DNA from: JACNKJ01 sp964440095
GTDB lineage: Bacteria; Krumholzibacteriota; Krumholzibacteriia; JACNKJ01
DNA: 64,000 bases
Direction: 5' to 3'
Assembly: GCA_964440095.1 (NCBI GenBank)
Contig: CAYTPZ010000003.1
Coordinates: 46,469 to 110,468 of the forward strand
Of this stretch, positions 33,978 to 41,924 are shown piece after piece. Positions within the stretch are counted from its first letter, which is position 1. The number at the start of each line of letters is the position of its first letter. The position numbers and the translations under genes are program-made. The notes beneath the pieces are model-generated. The model was not told the DNA's origin. It searched no databases and saw only the letters and a program-made list of their open reading frames with translations.

Positions 33978-34931
33978 CTAGAAATCGATTCCCAATCCCA
34001 AGCGATGCGAACTCCCCAGATCATTGTCGGAATTCACAAAGGCATAGTCGAAGCGATACTGACCCAGGGCGATTCCGGCTCCGGCCGTGAGATTCTGGGA
34101 ATCGTATCCGGCCTTATAGCCAAGACGCAGGGCGGCGAGCCCGGCAACCTGCCACTCGGCGCCCATGTGATGACGCGCGCTCATGGCGCGGGCTTCTCCC
34201 AGGCTGTCGTCGCTGGTCACGTCGCCGTCCCCCACCAGGAGCAGGTCGTAGGCGATCAATAGATCGTTGTCGCCCATGTGGATGGGCGTATTCAAGGCCA
34301 CACCCATCTTCATGGTGAGCGGCGCGTCGAAGGTTTCGCTGACATACTCGAACTGCGAACCCATATTGAGCACCGCCGCGGCCACGGTGAGGCTGGGGAT
34401 GCGCGTTTCGTGACGAAGGCCGAAGTCGAAGAGCATACCCTTGGCGCTCTCCTCATAGATGCGACTGTAGATCCACTTGGCGCCAACTCCGGCTTCCACG
34501 CCGCCGAAGAGATTCTTGCCCCAGGCCATGTGGAAGGCCATGTCGAAGGCGCTGAAGTGTCCCAGGGGTTCTTCGCTGGGACCTTCGCGGAGTTCCATGT
34601 CGTCCATGGTGAGGGCCGTCACGCCGAAGGCGAAGGTACCCAGATGCGTGGGGTGAGCCACACCCACGAACTCCTGGCGAAGTGACTGGAAATACTCGTG
34701 ATGGGCAAAACGCAGGTTGGTGCTCGGCGTGCGAGCCAGTCCCGCAGGATTCCAATAGAGCGCGGTGGCGTCACCGGCCAGGGCCGTGTAGGCATCCCCC
34801 ATGCCGGCGGCGCGTTCGCTCACGCCCAGGCGCAGGAAGAGCAGACCCGCCGTGCCCGCTTCAAATGCGAAGGCCGGAGCCGCCGTTGCGGCGATGAGTG
34901 TGACGATCAGGAATGTGCGGGCGAGTCTCAT
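33978..34931 (-). CDS. PorV/PorQ-like (UPF0164) outer-membrane beta-barrel protein
   Basis: 317-residue outer-membrane protein of the PorV/PorQ/UPF0164 family; PorV is the shuttle that binds cargo C-terminal domains in type IX secretion. Signal peptide (TFLIVTLIAATAAPAFA), then the family opening AGLLFLRLGVSERAAGMGDAYTALAGDATALYWNPAGLA near 29-67, and amphipathic strands ending in LGLGIDF, a typical barrel end. It lies 13 bases downstream of a gene for a type IX-like cargo, which supports a sorting role. FadL-like barrel function is the alternative. Confidence 0.88.
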   Translation of the reverse strand: MRLARTFLIVTLIAATAAPAFAFEAGTAGLLFLRLGVSERAAGMGDAYTALAGDATALYWNPAGLARTPSTNLRFAHHEYFQSLRQEFVGVAHPTHLGTFAFGVTALTMDDMELREGPSEEPLGHFSAFDMAFHMAWGKNLFGGVEAGVGAKWIYSRIYEESAKGMLFDFGLRHETRIPSLTVAAAVLNMGSQFEYVSETFDAPLTMKMGVALNTPIHMGDNDLLIAYDLLLVGDGDVTSDDSLGEARAMSARHHMGAEWQVAGLAALRLGYKAGYDSQNLTAGAGIALGQYRFDYAFVNSDNDLGSSHRLGLGIDF

Positions 34932-34944
34932 ATTTGTCCTGCCT

Positions 34945-37900
34945 TCATCGGATCACGGCGAGGCGGCCCATCTCTTGGCGCCCGCTCGTCTCGGATTGGA
35001 TTCTGAAAAAGTAAAGCCCCGGAGCGAACTCGTCCAGCGACAGTTCCCGTTCGCCGGGACTGAAGCCGTCCAGATTCATGGTATCGGACCAAAGTCGCTG
35101 GCCCTCGAGGTCGAAAATCTCAATTTTCACGCGATCGGGGCTGTCGGCGCGCACACGCCAGGTGACGCCGCTTCCCGCCGGATTGGGATAGGGATAGGCC
35201 TCGGCAAAAGTCGCGCTACCGTTGCTGCTCACTTCCACGGGACCTGCCGCCAGAACCCGGCCGCTGCGGGTCGGATTGCCGCCGGCCATGGCCCAGACGG
35301 GATAAGCGCCGGTCGGTGTGAGGGGCATGTGCCAGAAGCTCAATTCGGGCGTGCTGAGGAGCGTGTCCTCGGCGGCAGATGTGCCATCCACCCCATCGAA
35401 GAAAGACAGCCCCATGAGTTCGAAGCCGAATTCGCCGGCAGCGATCACCGGACTCGCGGGAATGGAAGCACCTAAAAGTTGCGCCTTGCTACTGGGACCC
35501 TCGGGCAACAGACGCCCGTCACGTGTGAAGATAAGGGGCCGATCCATGCCCGCATCATCGCGCATGCTTAGAGCCCAAACCGCCGGATCGTCCGTCCAGA
35601 CCAGGGGCGCGTTGGCGGGCAAAGCGCGGGGCCAATCGCTGAAGAAAGCGCCGTCGGCGCTCCAAAGGCCCGCCGAGCCCGGGTAGAGCGCCATCATTTC
35701 CAGACTGCCGTTACCGTCGCTGTCCAGGGGCAAGACTGTGCCGCCCAGGCTGGAGATATCGGCGAAGTTGTAAATGGGGTCGGGCGTGATTTCGAACTCA
35801 CCGGCTAAATGGCCCTCGAAGCGTCCCATGGGATGGTAAAGCTCCACCACACCCGAGCGCAGAATCTGAAGTTCATCGCTGCCGTCGCCGTCCAGATCGC
35901 CCGATGATAGTTGCGTGTTCAGGCAGGGGCAAGGTCGCGTGAGCGCCCAAATCGACTCTTCCGGCCCCAAGGGCAAACCGTGAATGCGCAGGGTCGAATC
36001 GCTCAGGGCGAAAGCCACGGTTGCGTTTACCGCTGCGGGATGATCGTAGCCGCGCTCGTTCTCATCCACCGACATGAGCAGTGCGGGAGCCGAAGCCGGC
36101 AGCCCGGCGATTTCCGCCCAACCTGGACCCACATCGATGCCTTCTTCATCGATGAAGCGCGGCCGCGTGTGGGTCTCATTGCTTTGGATATGCAGCAGGA
36201 AGATGTCCAAGTCGCCATCTTCATCGACATCATGAAGCATGGGACCCTGGCTGAACCAGCCCTCCAATTGCAGCAAAAGGGCCGTATCGCCCAGAGGCTC
36301 GCCGTTCAGGTGCCAGGCGTAGACACCACCGGTGCCGTCCAGAAGCACGATTTCATAGTCGCCGTCGCCGTCCAGGTCGCCGGCCGCCGGAGATCCAGCT
36401 GAAACGCCGGCGATATCGGCGAGTTCATCGAAGCTCCCCGCTTCAAGATCCATGCTGATCAAACGCGTCGAGCTGACGCCGTCCCAGGCCGCGAAAATGA
36501 ATCGCGCGGCCAGGCCGTCATAGAAACCTAGAGGAGCGCCCAATGGGTAATAGGCCGGCAGTTCAATTCGATTCACCGTCCAGTCGGCGCTGCCCTCCCA
36601 CTGGGCCGAATAGCTCATCATCGGTCCGTGCGCGCCGATGCCGCTGAAACTCCAACCGGTCTCGGCGCCCTCGGCGCTGAGCGTGTTGGGATAGGCATCC
36701 GCATCCACAAAGGTCTGCGTGGCGATAAGATCGTTGGGACCACCGGCGGCGCGAAAGGCATCGTAGTCGCTGCCGTAGGCTTCTGGGTGATAGCCCGGCG
36801 AGTAGGACAGGTCGGCGAAGCCGTCGGCCTCGAGCAGGCAGACGCCGTAGTGTTCGTTCCAGGCGTTGATCACATTGCTGCCCAGCAGGAAACTCAGGTG
36901 CAGCAGTTCCTCGTCGATACGCCAGATGAACAGCCCGCTGCCGGGCACGTGATCTTCGGCGTTGGCCTGGGTGGTGAAGTAATCCCACTCGGCGTCGAGC
37001 AGAGTTTCGCCAAAGTCAGGGATGTAGTTGTCGTTGCTGTCGCCGAAGGTGAAGAGGCTGTCGCCGTCGGCGTCCTGGTCGCGGTTTTCCACCAGGAAGT
37101 ACTCGCGATCGGATATGGGGAATCGGTGCAGCTGGCTCATGGATGGAATGCTCAGGTCGAGGATGCTCTCGGCATCGTCCTTCGAATACTCGACAACTTC
37201 AGCCCATCCCATGAGCATGCGGTTGAAGGCCGAAGGAGGCCCGGGCACGAAACCCAGGGCGTTCCAGAGCCCGCTGCTCATGACATCGAAATTCCCCGCG
37301 CCCTGTCCCTGTGGCGCGATGTAATCATTGAGCCCCACAAGGCCCAGATAGCCGCCCATCTGGTGGACCATCACGCCCAGCGCTCCGAGCACGTATGGCG
37401 GATTCAGGCTTTCCTCGATTTCCTCTTCGGGCGCGATGGCGAAGCGCTGCAGGCGGTAGGTGCTGTCCTGGTCGCCCGTCACGATGCCCTCGTAGTCGGG
37501 TAGGGAATCGGCGAAGGCCTCGGTGATGGATTCGAAATCCACATAGCCCGACCAGATCTGCTCGGGCGAGTCGCGGTTCAGATCCGATTCCTGGCCCGCG
37601 CCCGCGTGGATGAACACGGTGAGATCGTAGGCGGAAAAATCCTGGGTGGAATCGGCCAGGGCCACGGCGTCGGCGGCCAGCCAGTGCACGCCGAGGGTCC
37701 AGTCGAGATTGTCGTCGCCGTAAACACTCATGGCTCGCGGCAGGCTGAAGAGTGTGTCGGGAACCGTATAGTTGATGAACAGGCGCTCACCCGACATGGA
37801 ACGATAATAATCGTTCACGCGCTCGAGCTGATCGGCGAACCAATCCCGACGGCAATGCATCACTCCGTCGGACAGATTCTGCAGGCTGTCGGGCATGCGC

Positions 37901-38169
37901 ACGTCACTGAACTCAACCATGAGGGCGAGCACGTCCACCGTGTCGGTCTCGGCATCGCGATTCCAGACCTGGGGATCATCTAAGGCGCGAATGAGTTCGG
38001 CGCTGCGCGTGCTGAGCCGATGCTCGATTTCGGGCGCGAGGGAACCCGGCGCTAGCGCGTCCTCTGGAACAGGGGCCGGAGGCACGGGAAGCGCGAAAAG
38101 CAGGGAAGGGATGGCCACAAAGAGGACCGGGAGCCAAAGCTTTCCCGGCCACTTAAGTACTTGAGGCAA
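34945..38169 (-). CDS. M6-like protein with degenerate zinc motif, FG-GAP repeats and type IX-like C-terminal domain
   Basis: Exported protein of about 1074 residues. N-terminal half matches M6 (immune-inhibitor-A-like) metalloproteases: DVLALMVEFSDVRMPD, DYYRSMSGERL, and GNFDVMSSGLWNALGF. The zinc motif HExxH is replaced by HQMGG (GVMVHQMGGYLGL), so it is probably inactive. FG-GAP/VCBS calcium-type repeats follow (GDLDGDGDYEIVLLDG, DVDEDGDLDIFLLH, GDLDGDGSDELQIL), then a FlgD-Ig tail (PYPNPAGSGVTWRV, IFDLEGQRLWSD, GRLAVIR). I choose TTG 38169 (AGGCGG upstream, signal peptide LWLPVLFVAIPSLLFA at once); the frame further upstream only reads through a heptamer repeat and antisense DNA. porV follows in the same operon. 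Confidence 0.8.
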   Translation of the reverse strand: MPQVLKWPGKLWLPVLFVAIPSLLFALPVPPAPVPEDALAPGSLAPEIEHRLSTRSAELIRALDDPQVWNRDAETDTVDVLALMVEFSDVRMPDSLQNLSDGVMHCRRDWFADQLERVNDYYRSMSGERLFINYTVPDTLFSLPRAMSVYGDDNLDWTLGVHWLAADAVALADSTQDFSAYDLTVFIHAGAGQESDLNRDSPEQIWSGYVDFESITEAFADSLPDYEGIVTGDQDSTYRLQRFAIAPEEEIEESLNPPYVLGALGVMVHQMGGYLGLVGLNDYIAPQGQGAGNFDVMSSGLWNALGFVPGPPSAFNRMLMGWAEVVEYSKDDAESILDLSIPSMSQLHRFPISDREYFLVENRDQDADGDSLFTFGDSNDNYIPDFGETLLDAEWDYFTTQANAEDHVPGSGLFIWRIDEELLHLSFLLGSNVINAWNEHYGVCLLEADGFADLSYSPGYHPEAYGSDYDAFRAAGGPNDLIATQTFVDADAYPNTLSAEGAETGWSFSGIGAHGPMMSYSAQWEGSADWTVNRIELPAYYPLGAPLGFYDGLAARFIFAAWDGVSSTRLISMDLEAGSFDELADIAGVSAGSPAAGDLDGDGDYEIVLLDGTGGVYAWHLNGEPLGDTALLLQLEGWFSQGPMLHDVDEDGDLDIFLLHIQSNETHTRPRFIDEEGIDVGPGWAEIAGLPASAPALLMSVDENERGYDHPAAVNATVAFALSDSTLRIHGLPLGPEESIWALTRPCPCLNTQLSSGDLDGDGSDELQILRSGVVELYHPMGRFEGHLAGEFEITPDPIYNFADISSLGGTVLPLDSDGNGSLEMMALYPGSAGLWSADGAFFSDWPRALPANAPLVWTDDPAVWALSMRDDAGMDRPLIFTRDGRLLPEGPSSKAQLLGASIPASPVIAAGEFGFELMGLSFFDGVDGTSAAEDTLLSTPELSFWHMPLTPTGAYPVWAMAGGNPTRSGRVLAAGPVEVSSNGSATFAEAYPYPNPAGSGVTWRVRADSPDRVKIEIFDLEGQRLWSDTMNLDGFSPGERELSLDEFAPGLYFFRIQSETSGRQEMGRLAVIR

Positions 38170-38246
38170 GGCAACCGCCTGGGTTTGAGGAGCGTCCCTG
38201 GATCGGCGCGGAATTATAGGAGGGGCTCTGCGGAGCGTCAAGGACG

Positions 38247-38322
38247 GGCTGGCCGCTGGCCGCTGACCGCTAACCGCTGACCGCTGACCGCTGGCCGCTG
38301 ACCGCTGACCGCTGACCGCCAG
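38247..38322 (-). repeat. Heptanucleotide repeat tract D (about 10 units)
   Basis: Longest tract of the family: on the minus strand the head CTCTGGCGG is followed by about ten units of [TCT][CT]AGCGG type. It starts a few bases after the DUF1858 stop codon, in that gene's orientation, and runs toward the M6-like gene. Confidence 0.92.
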
Positions 38323-38327
38323 AGAGC

Positions 38328-38600
38328 TTAGTCGTCCTTTTTTCCGAGCAGATTGGCCAAAAATCCGCCTTTTCGCTCTGGGGCTCCGATTTTCACATCG
38401 GTGACACCGTCGGGCAAGGCATTCAGCTCGGCCAGAAGATCGTCCAGATTCAGGCCGTGCATGACCGCCCCCATTTTCAGAGGTTCGGTGGTGACGGCCG
38501 GGCAGGTGAAGCATCCCTCGCCCATGAACTTGCGAATGACCGTGTCGGCGCCCGCCTTGATCTTGAAGACGTCGCCAATGAGGGTGTCGCCGTTAATCAT
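38328..38600 (-). CDS. DUF1858 / redox-disulfide domain protein
   Basis: 90-residue protein with a DUF1858-like domain (TLIGDVFKIKAGADTVIRKF, then MGEGCFTCPAV with the conserved Cys pair, then MHGLNLDDLLAELN). The family is linked to hybrid-cluster proteins and anaerobic redox enzymes. The C-terminal 25 residues are charged and unrelated. It starts inside the preceding oxidase-like gene (ATGA-type overlap), so the two are translationally coupled. Confidence 0.85.
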   Translation of the reverse strand: MINGDTLIGDVFKIKAGADTVIRKFMGEGCFTCPAVTTEPLKMGAVMHGLNLDDLLAELNALPDGVTDVKIGAPERKGGFLANLLGKKDD

Positions 38601-39001
38601 TTCGCCACCTTAAGCGGACTGAGACCGCGCCACATGATAACCAGGAAGATGAGAACACCCGCGAACTCCAGCCATCCACCGAGGGGAAGTACCCATAGCA
38701 TGGGTATGCCGTTAAGGCGCAAAGTCCAACCTGTGATCATGAGCAGCAATCCCACTAAAGACAACCAGAAATGCAGGGTCGCCCAAGCCCAGGGAATGAC
38801 GGCATGACCCTGGAATCGCGGAATGATGTGGTAGCCCACTCCGAAGATCATGTTGGCCATGAAGCCCACGAGCAGCAGATGTGTGTGCACGGGCAGGTAG
38901 CGCATCATGGCTTCGGAGCTGGCCATGCCCAGACCCAGAAGCATACCGATAACGATGCTCAGCACCGATATCTTCACGAAGTTTCGCGCGTAGCTTTCCA
39001 T
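38597..39001 (-). CDS. Small haem-copper-oxidase subunit I-like membrane protein
   Basis: 134-residue, four-helix membrane protein that resembles one end of cytochrome oxidase/NO reductase subunit I. The segment PVHTHLLLVGFMANMIFGVG-YHIIPRF holds three His residues in the spacing typical of haem or metal ligands. It is far too short for an oxidase. Similar short proteins occur with cytochrome clusters in anaerobes; a haem-binding or NO-sensing role is a guess. It sits between an unknown gene and the DUF1858 gene. Confidence 0.75.
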   Translation of the reverse strand: MESYARNFVKISVLSIVIGMLLGLGMASSEAMMRYLPVHTHLLLVGFMANMIFGVGYHIIPRFQGHAVIPWAWATLHFWLSLVGLLLMITGWTLRLNGIPMLWVLPLGGWLEFAGVLIFLVIMWRGLSPLKVAK

Positions 39002-39004
39002 TTT

Positions 39005-39658
39005 TTACGTCCTTGCAATTTCGAATTCGAAGCGCTCCGCTCCCGCGAATACGGAAGCCGGCATACTCAAGGTGAATCCCTCGGCGGCAGCCTCCACGAA
39101 AGAGGACATCCAAATGCCGTGGAGTTCGTACATCAGTTCGGGGGAGCATCCACTGCCCTCCCAGTACTTGGACAAGGTCAGCTCGGGCACGGCCCATCGC
39201 ATACGGCCGGGGCTCTCATCGACGAGATCCACACGAATGTCGCAGGGCATGCCCTCGAGCCAAAGTTCACGCAGTCCCGAGAAAAGCGCGGGGGCTTCCT
39301 TGGGCTCGGCGGCCTCATTCACGCGAGCTCCCCAGTGTTTGGCGTGCTCAGCGAAGACCTGACGCACAATGTCCAGGGCTTCGCGGTCGGCGGCCCAGGC
39401 CACTAATTTGGCTTCGCGCACTTGCACCGTGGCGATCATGCCATCCAAGCTGCCGTGAATGGCGGCATCGCCTACTAGACTCGCCAGATCTTTGCCCGCA
39501 AAACGCCCGGGATGGGCCGTGAGGATGTCGAGCCAAGCATTGGCCGCCTCCTCGCCATGCTTTTCGATGAGGGCCTTCACGATGCTTTCGCCGCGCTCCT
39601 CCACGAGTCCGAGCTGTGCGAATATCCACTGATGAATGGGGCCTAGGGCCTGACTCAT
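39005..39658 (-). CDS. Conserved-looking protein of unknown function
   Basis: 217-residue soluble protein, no signal peptide or membrane helix. It begins LGPIHQWIFAQLGLVEERG and is helical in its first half (haemerythrin-like spacing of helices but no such motif), then beta-rich with CSPELMYELHGIWMSSFVEA near 168. I do not recognise the family with confidence. It starts in an ATGA overlap with the VOC gene and lies 3 bases from the oxidase-like gene, so it belongs to the respiratory gene block. Confidence 0.7.
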   Translation of the reverse strand: MSQALGPIHQWIFAQLGLVEERGESIVKALIEKHGEEAANAWLDILTAHPGRFAGKDLASLVGDAAIHGSLDGMIATVQVREAKLVAWAADREALDIVRQVFAEHAKHWGARVNEAAEPKEAPALFSGLRELWLEGMPCDIRVDLVDESPGRMRWAVPELTLSKYWEGSGCSPELMYELHGIWMSSFVEAAAEGFTLSMPASVFAGAERFEFEIART

Positions 39659-40080
39659 GCTTCCTCCATGGGGTCGAATTCAATACGATCATTGTCCCAG
39701 AGCACTACTTCTATTTCCCAGCCTGTGGGGTCTTTCACATACCAGGCCTTGGAATGCGGCCAGCGAATGACACCGTCGTAGAGTATCTCCACCGACTCGC
39801 GTTCGGCGGCGGCGAGCCAGGCGGCTTCATCGCTGATTCGCAGACCCAAATGATTGATACCGTGAAGTCCTCGCTTGCGCACTTCAAATCGATCGGGCAG
39901 TTCCAGTCCCGGATGCTCGTAGAGGCAGAGCATGGCCTCGCCGGCGCGAATTACGCCCCAGGGAAGACCGTCTTGCAGGCCTTCTTCTACAAGTTCGAAA
40001 CCGAGAACACGACCGTACCAATCCACGCTTTCGCGAAAGTCGCGAACGCTTAGGTTGAGGTGATCGAGTTGTTTGATCAT
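39655..40080 (-). CDS. VOC (glyoxalase/dioxygenase) family protein
   Basis: 141-residue single VOC module. LDHLNLSVRDFRESVDWYGRVLGF at 5-28 and GINHLGLRIS near 76 give the paired beta-alpha-beta-beta-beta folds; metal ligands would be His 7, His 79 and Glu near 126 (WEIEVVLWD). Relatives include glyoxalase I and fosfomycin-resistance thiol transferases, so substrate is unknown. The repeat tract E ends right at the start codon and supplies no clear ribosome site. Confidence 0.85.
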   Translation of the reverse strand: MIKQLDHLNLSVRDFRESVDWYGRVLGFELVEEGLQDGLPWGVIRAGEAMLCLYEHPGLELPDRFEVRKRGLHGINHLGLRISDEAAWLAAAERESVEILYDGVIRWPHSKAWYVKDPTGWEIEVVLWDNDRIEFDPMEEA

Positions 40081-40105
40081 ACCGCTGGCCGCTGACCGCC
40101 AGAGA
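40081..40105 (-). repeat. Heptanucleotide repeat tract E
   Basis: Minus strand: CTCTGGCGG head, TCAGCGG, CCAGCGG, directly after the TAA that ends the arsC-like fragment, and ending at the VOC start codon. Confidence 0.85.
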
Positions 40106-40264
40106 TTAGAGGCCGAGTTTTTCTTTCCAAGCATCTTCTTTGAAGCCGAAGGTTTTGCCCTTCATGAGCAAGGGCCGCTTGAGAAGGTTCACGTCTTCGA
40201 GCATCAATTCGATGGCTCGTTTCTTGGTGATTTTCTGATCCTTAAGACCCAGTTCATCGACCAG
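40106..40264 (-). pseudogene. C-terminal half of an ArsC/Spx-family protein
   Basis: The last 53 codons match the C terminus of arsenate-reductase-like Spx-family proteins: DELGLKDQKITKKRAIELM, LEDVNLLKRPLLMKGKTF and GFKEDAWKEKL. The N-terminal half with the redox Cys is not found in any upstream frame, although the open frame continues to 40402. The opposite strand next to it looks coding, so this is probably a truncated relic. Confidence 0.6.
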
Positions 40265-40426
40265 GACTACGCAGCCTATAGCCAGGAAAACCATGGCGTC
40301 AGGGAAGAACTGTATGGTCGACGCATCGGCGAGTTGAAGCGGCAGGCCATAGGGCACATTCCCATGCACGCGGATCCGGTCTTCGGCGATTTCCTGCAAC
40401 ACTTCTACCGCGCCCGAATGAGCTGA
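40262..40426 (+). pseudogene. Possible 3' remnant of an unidentified plus-strand gene
   Basis: On the plus strand an open stretch, beginning near QDYAAYSQENHGVREELYGR and ending HADPVFGDFLQHFYRARMS, stops with TGA exactly adjacent to the convergent cytochrome gene. Its residue make-up looks protein-like, and it begins where the antisense arsC similarity ends. It has no start of its own. Family not recognised. Confidence 0.35.
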
Positions 40427-41920
40427 TTACTCGCCTCCACCGCTCTCCAAGAATTCGCGGCGCAGGTATTCAGCCTGTTCGCGCTCGGGATCCTTTTCAT
40501 CCAAAGGCATGAGATAGCGGAAGGGCTCGCTGCTGTCCTGAGCCAAAATGGAATGGCAAAGGGTGCAGTCGTAGCGAATGGCCTGACCGGCTTCATCGAC
40601 CATGTTCTCGTTGTGGCAGCGGAAGCATCCACTGTCGGCCTTGTGACCGAGGTGACTTTTGTAGGTACCCCAGGTGATGTTCATGCCCGGATGCAGATTC
40701 CGCGCGACCATGCCCTGCAGACTTTCCACGGCACGATCGATGGAAGCCATTTTGGAAATGGCCAGCTCGGGATACTCGGCGCGATAGAATCCGGTAAGCG
40801 CGTTGGCCACGCCTTGCTGTGCCGCCTCTTCACTGCTCCACCCCGACAGAATCGCTCCCAAGGCTTCACGCTTGAGCCAAGGAAGATCGCGGTCGAGTTC
40901 ACCCGCGGCGAAACGTTTGTCGAGCCCCGCTTCAGGATCTTCATAGATGTGCGTGGCACGGTTGTGGCAATCCACACAATCGAGCACCCGCGCATCTTCA
41001 TGACCCGAAACCTCGCCGAGACGACGCCTGTTTTCATAGCGGTGCCAGTTGCCGTCTTCCTGCAGCCACTCCACCCAGATCATCTCTTCGCGCTCGTCAT
41101 CCACCGAGGCGTAGCGCACTGCGTTTTCCTCGGCCACATGCCAGTGGATGGCTCCGCTCTCACCCGAACCCGAACCCACCTTGAGATTCAAAGTCGAGTA
41201 GGTGGCGGTGTTGCTTTCATCCGCCACAAAATGCGGGATGACCTTGAGGCGGTTGCCGTAGAATTTCTCGGGCCAGTGGCACTTCTCGCAGGTTTCCCGC
41301 GCAGGACGCAGTTGATGCACCGGCGTGGGAATGGGACGTTCATAGAGATCAAAAGTGGCCGAGACCACCTGCCAAAGACCGTTGAGCTTGGCGTTGATCA
41401 GTGCGCCAGCGCCTTCGCCCACATGACATTCCACACAATCCACATTGGCGTGAGGGGAAGCCTGATAAGTGACCCACTCGGGATTCATCACACTGTGGCA
41501 AGCCGTGCCGCAAAACTCAGCGCCATCCATGAAGTGGAGCATGCGCGCCGATCCGCCGCCCAGGAAAATGAGATTGAGCACCGTGAGCAGGAGAATGGTC
41601 CCCACCACACCCGAGCCGTAGATGTTCGCTTCGAGTTCCCTGGCCGGAAAGCGCCGCTCCAGAAGCTGCCGACTGGAAAGGCCTGTGCGCTTCAGCGTGA
41701 GCCACCAGCCAAGGGGAATCATGATCAAGCCCAGCACGAACAGCAAGGGCAGGGTCATGTAGGTGACAAGACCCGCATAGGCATTGTTGAGGAGCCCCAA
41801 CAAACGCAGGATCTCCAGGAAAATGAAGAGCAGGAAGCTGGAGGTGACAAGCGCCACCCCCAATTTTCCCAGCCAGTGCGCGGACAGCCCGCGCAGTAGA
41901 TTTGTAAATCGCCCGGTCAT
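40427..41920 (-). CDS. NapC/NirT-type membrane hexahaem cytochrome c, ImcH-like
   Basis: 497-residue inner-membrane cytochrome. Three N-terminal helices (LGVALVTSSFLLFIFLEIL, LPLLFVLGLIMIPLGWW, VVGTILLLTVLNLIFLGG), then six haem sites: one CGTACH (Cys-x3-Cys-His) near 136, then CVECH, CEKCH, CVDCH, CFRCH and CTLCH. The length and helix pattern resemble Geobacter ImcH, a quinol-oxidising NapC/NirT relative, more than small NrfH. It starts 4 bases after the HAO-like gene ends, so it is the likely electron donor or acceptor of that enzyme. Confidence 0.88.
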   Translation of the reverse strand: MTGRFTNLLRGLSAHWLGKLGVALVTSSFLLFIFLEILRLLGLLNNAYAGLVTYMTLPLLFVLGLIMIPLGWWLTLKRTGLSSRQLLERRFPARELEANIYGSGVVGTILLLTVLNLIFLGGGSARMLHFMDGAEFCGTACHSVMNPEWVTYQASPHANVDCVECHVGEGAGALINAKLNGLWQVVSATFDLYERPIPTPVHQLRPARETCEKCHWPEKFYGNRLKVIPHFVADESNTATYSTLNLKVGSGSGESGAIHWHVAEENAVRYASVDDEREEMIWVEWLQEDGNWHRYENRRRLGEVSGHEDARVLDCVDCHNRATHIYEDPEAGLDKRFAAGELDRDLPWLKREALGAILSGWSSEEAAQQGVANALTGFYRAEYPELAISKMASIDRAVESLQGMVARNLHPGMNITWGTYKSHLGHKADSGCFRCHNENMVDEAGQAIRYDCTLCHSILAQDSSEPFRYLMPLDEKDPEREQAEYLRREFLESGGGE

Positions 41921-41924
41921 ACCG

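Noticed and set aside
38170..38514. N-terminal extension of the M6-like gene reading through the heptamer tract (SGQR repeats)
   Set aside because: It precedes the signal peptide, is low-complexity, and overlaps DUF1858 antisense; the TTG at 38169 with a signal peptide directly after is a better start.
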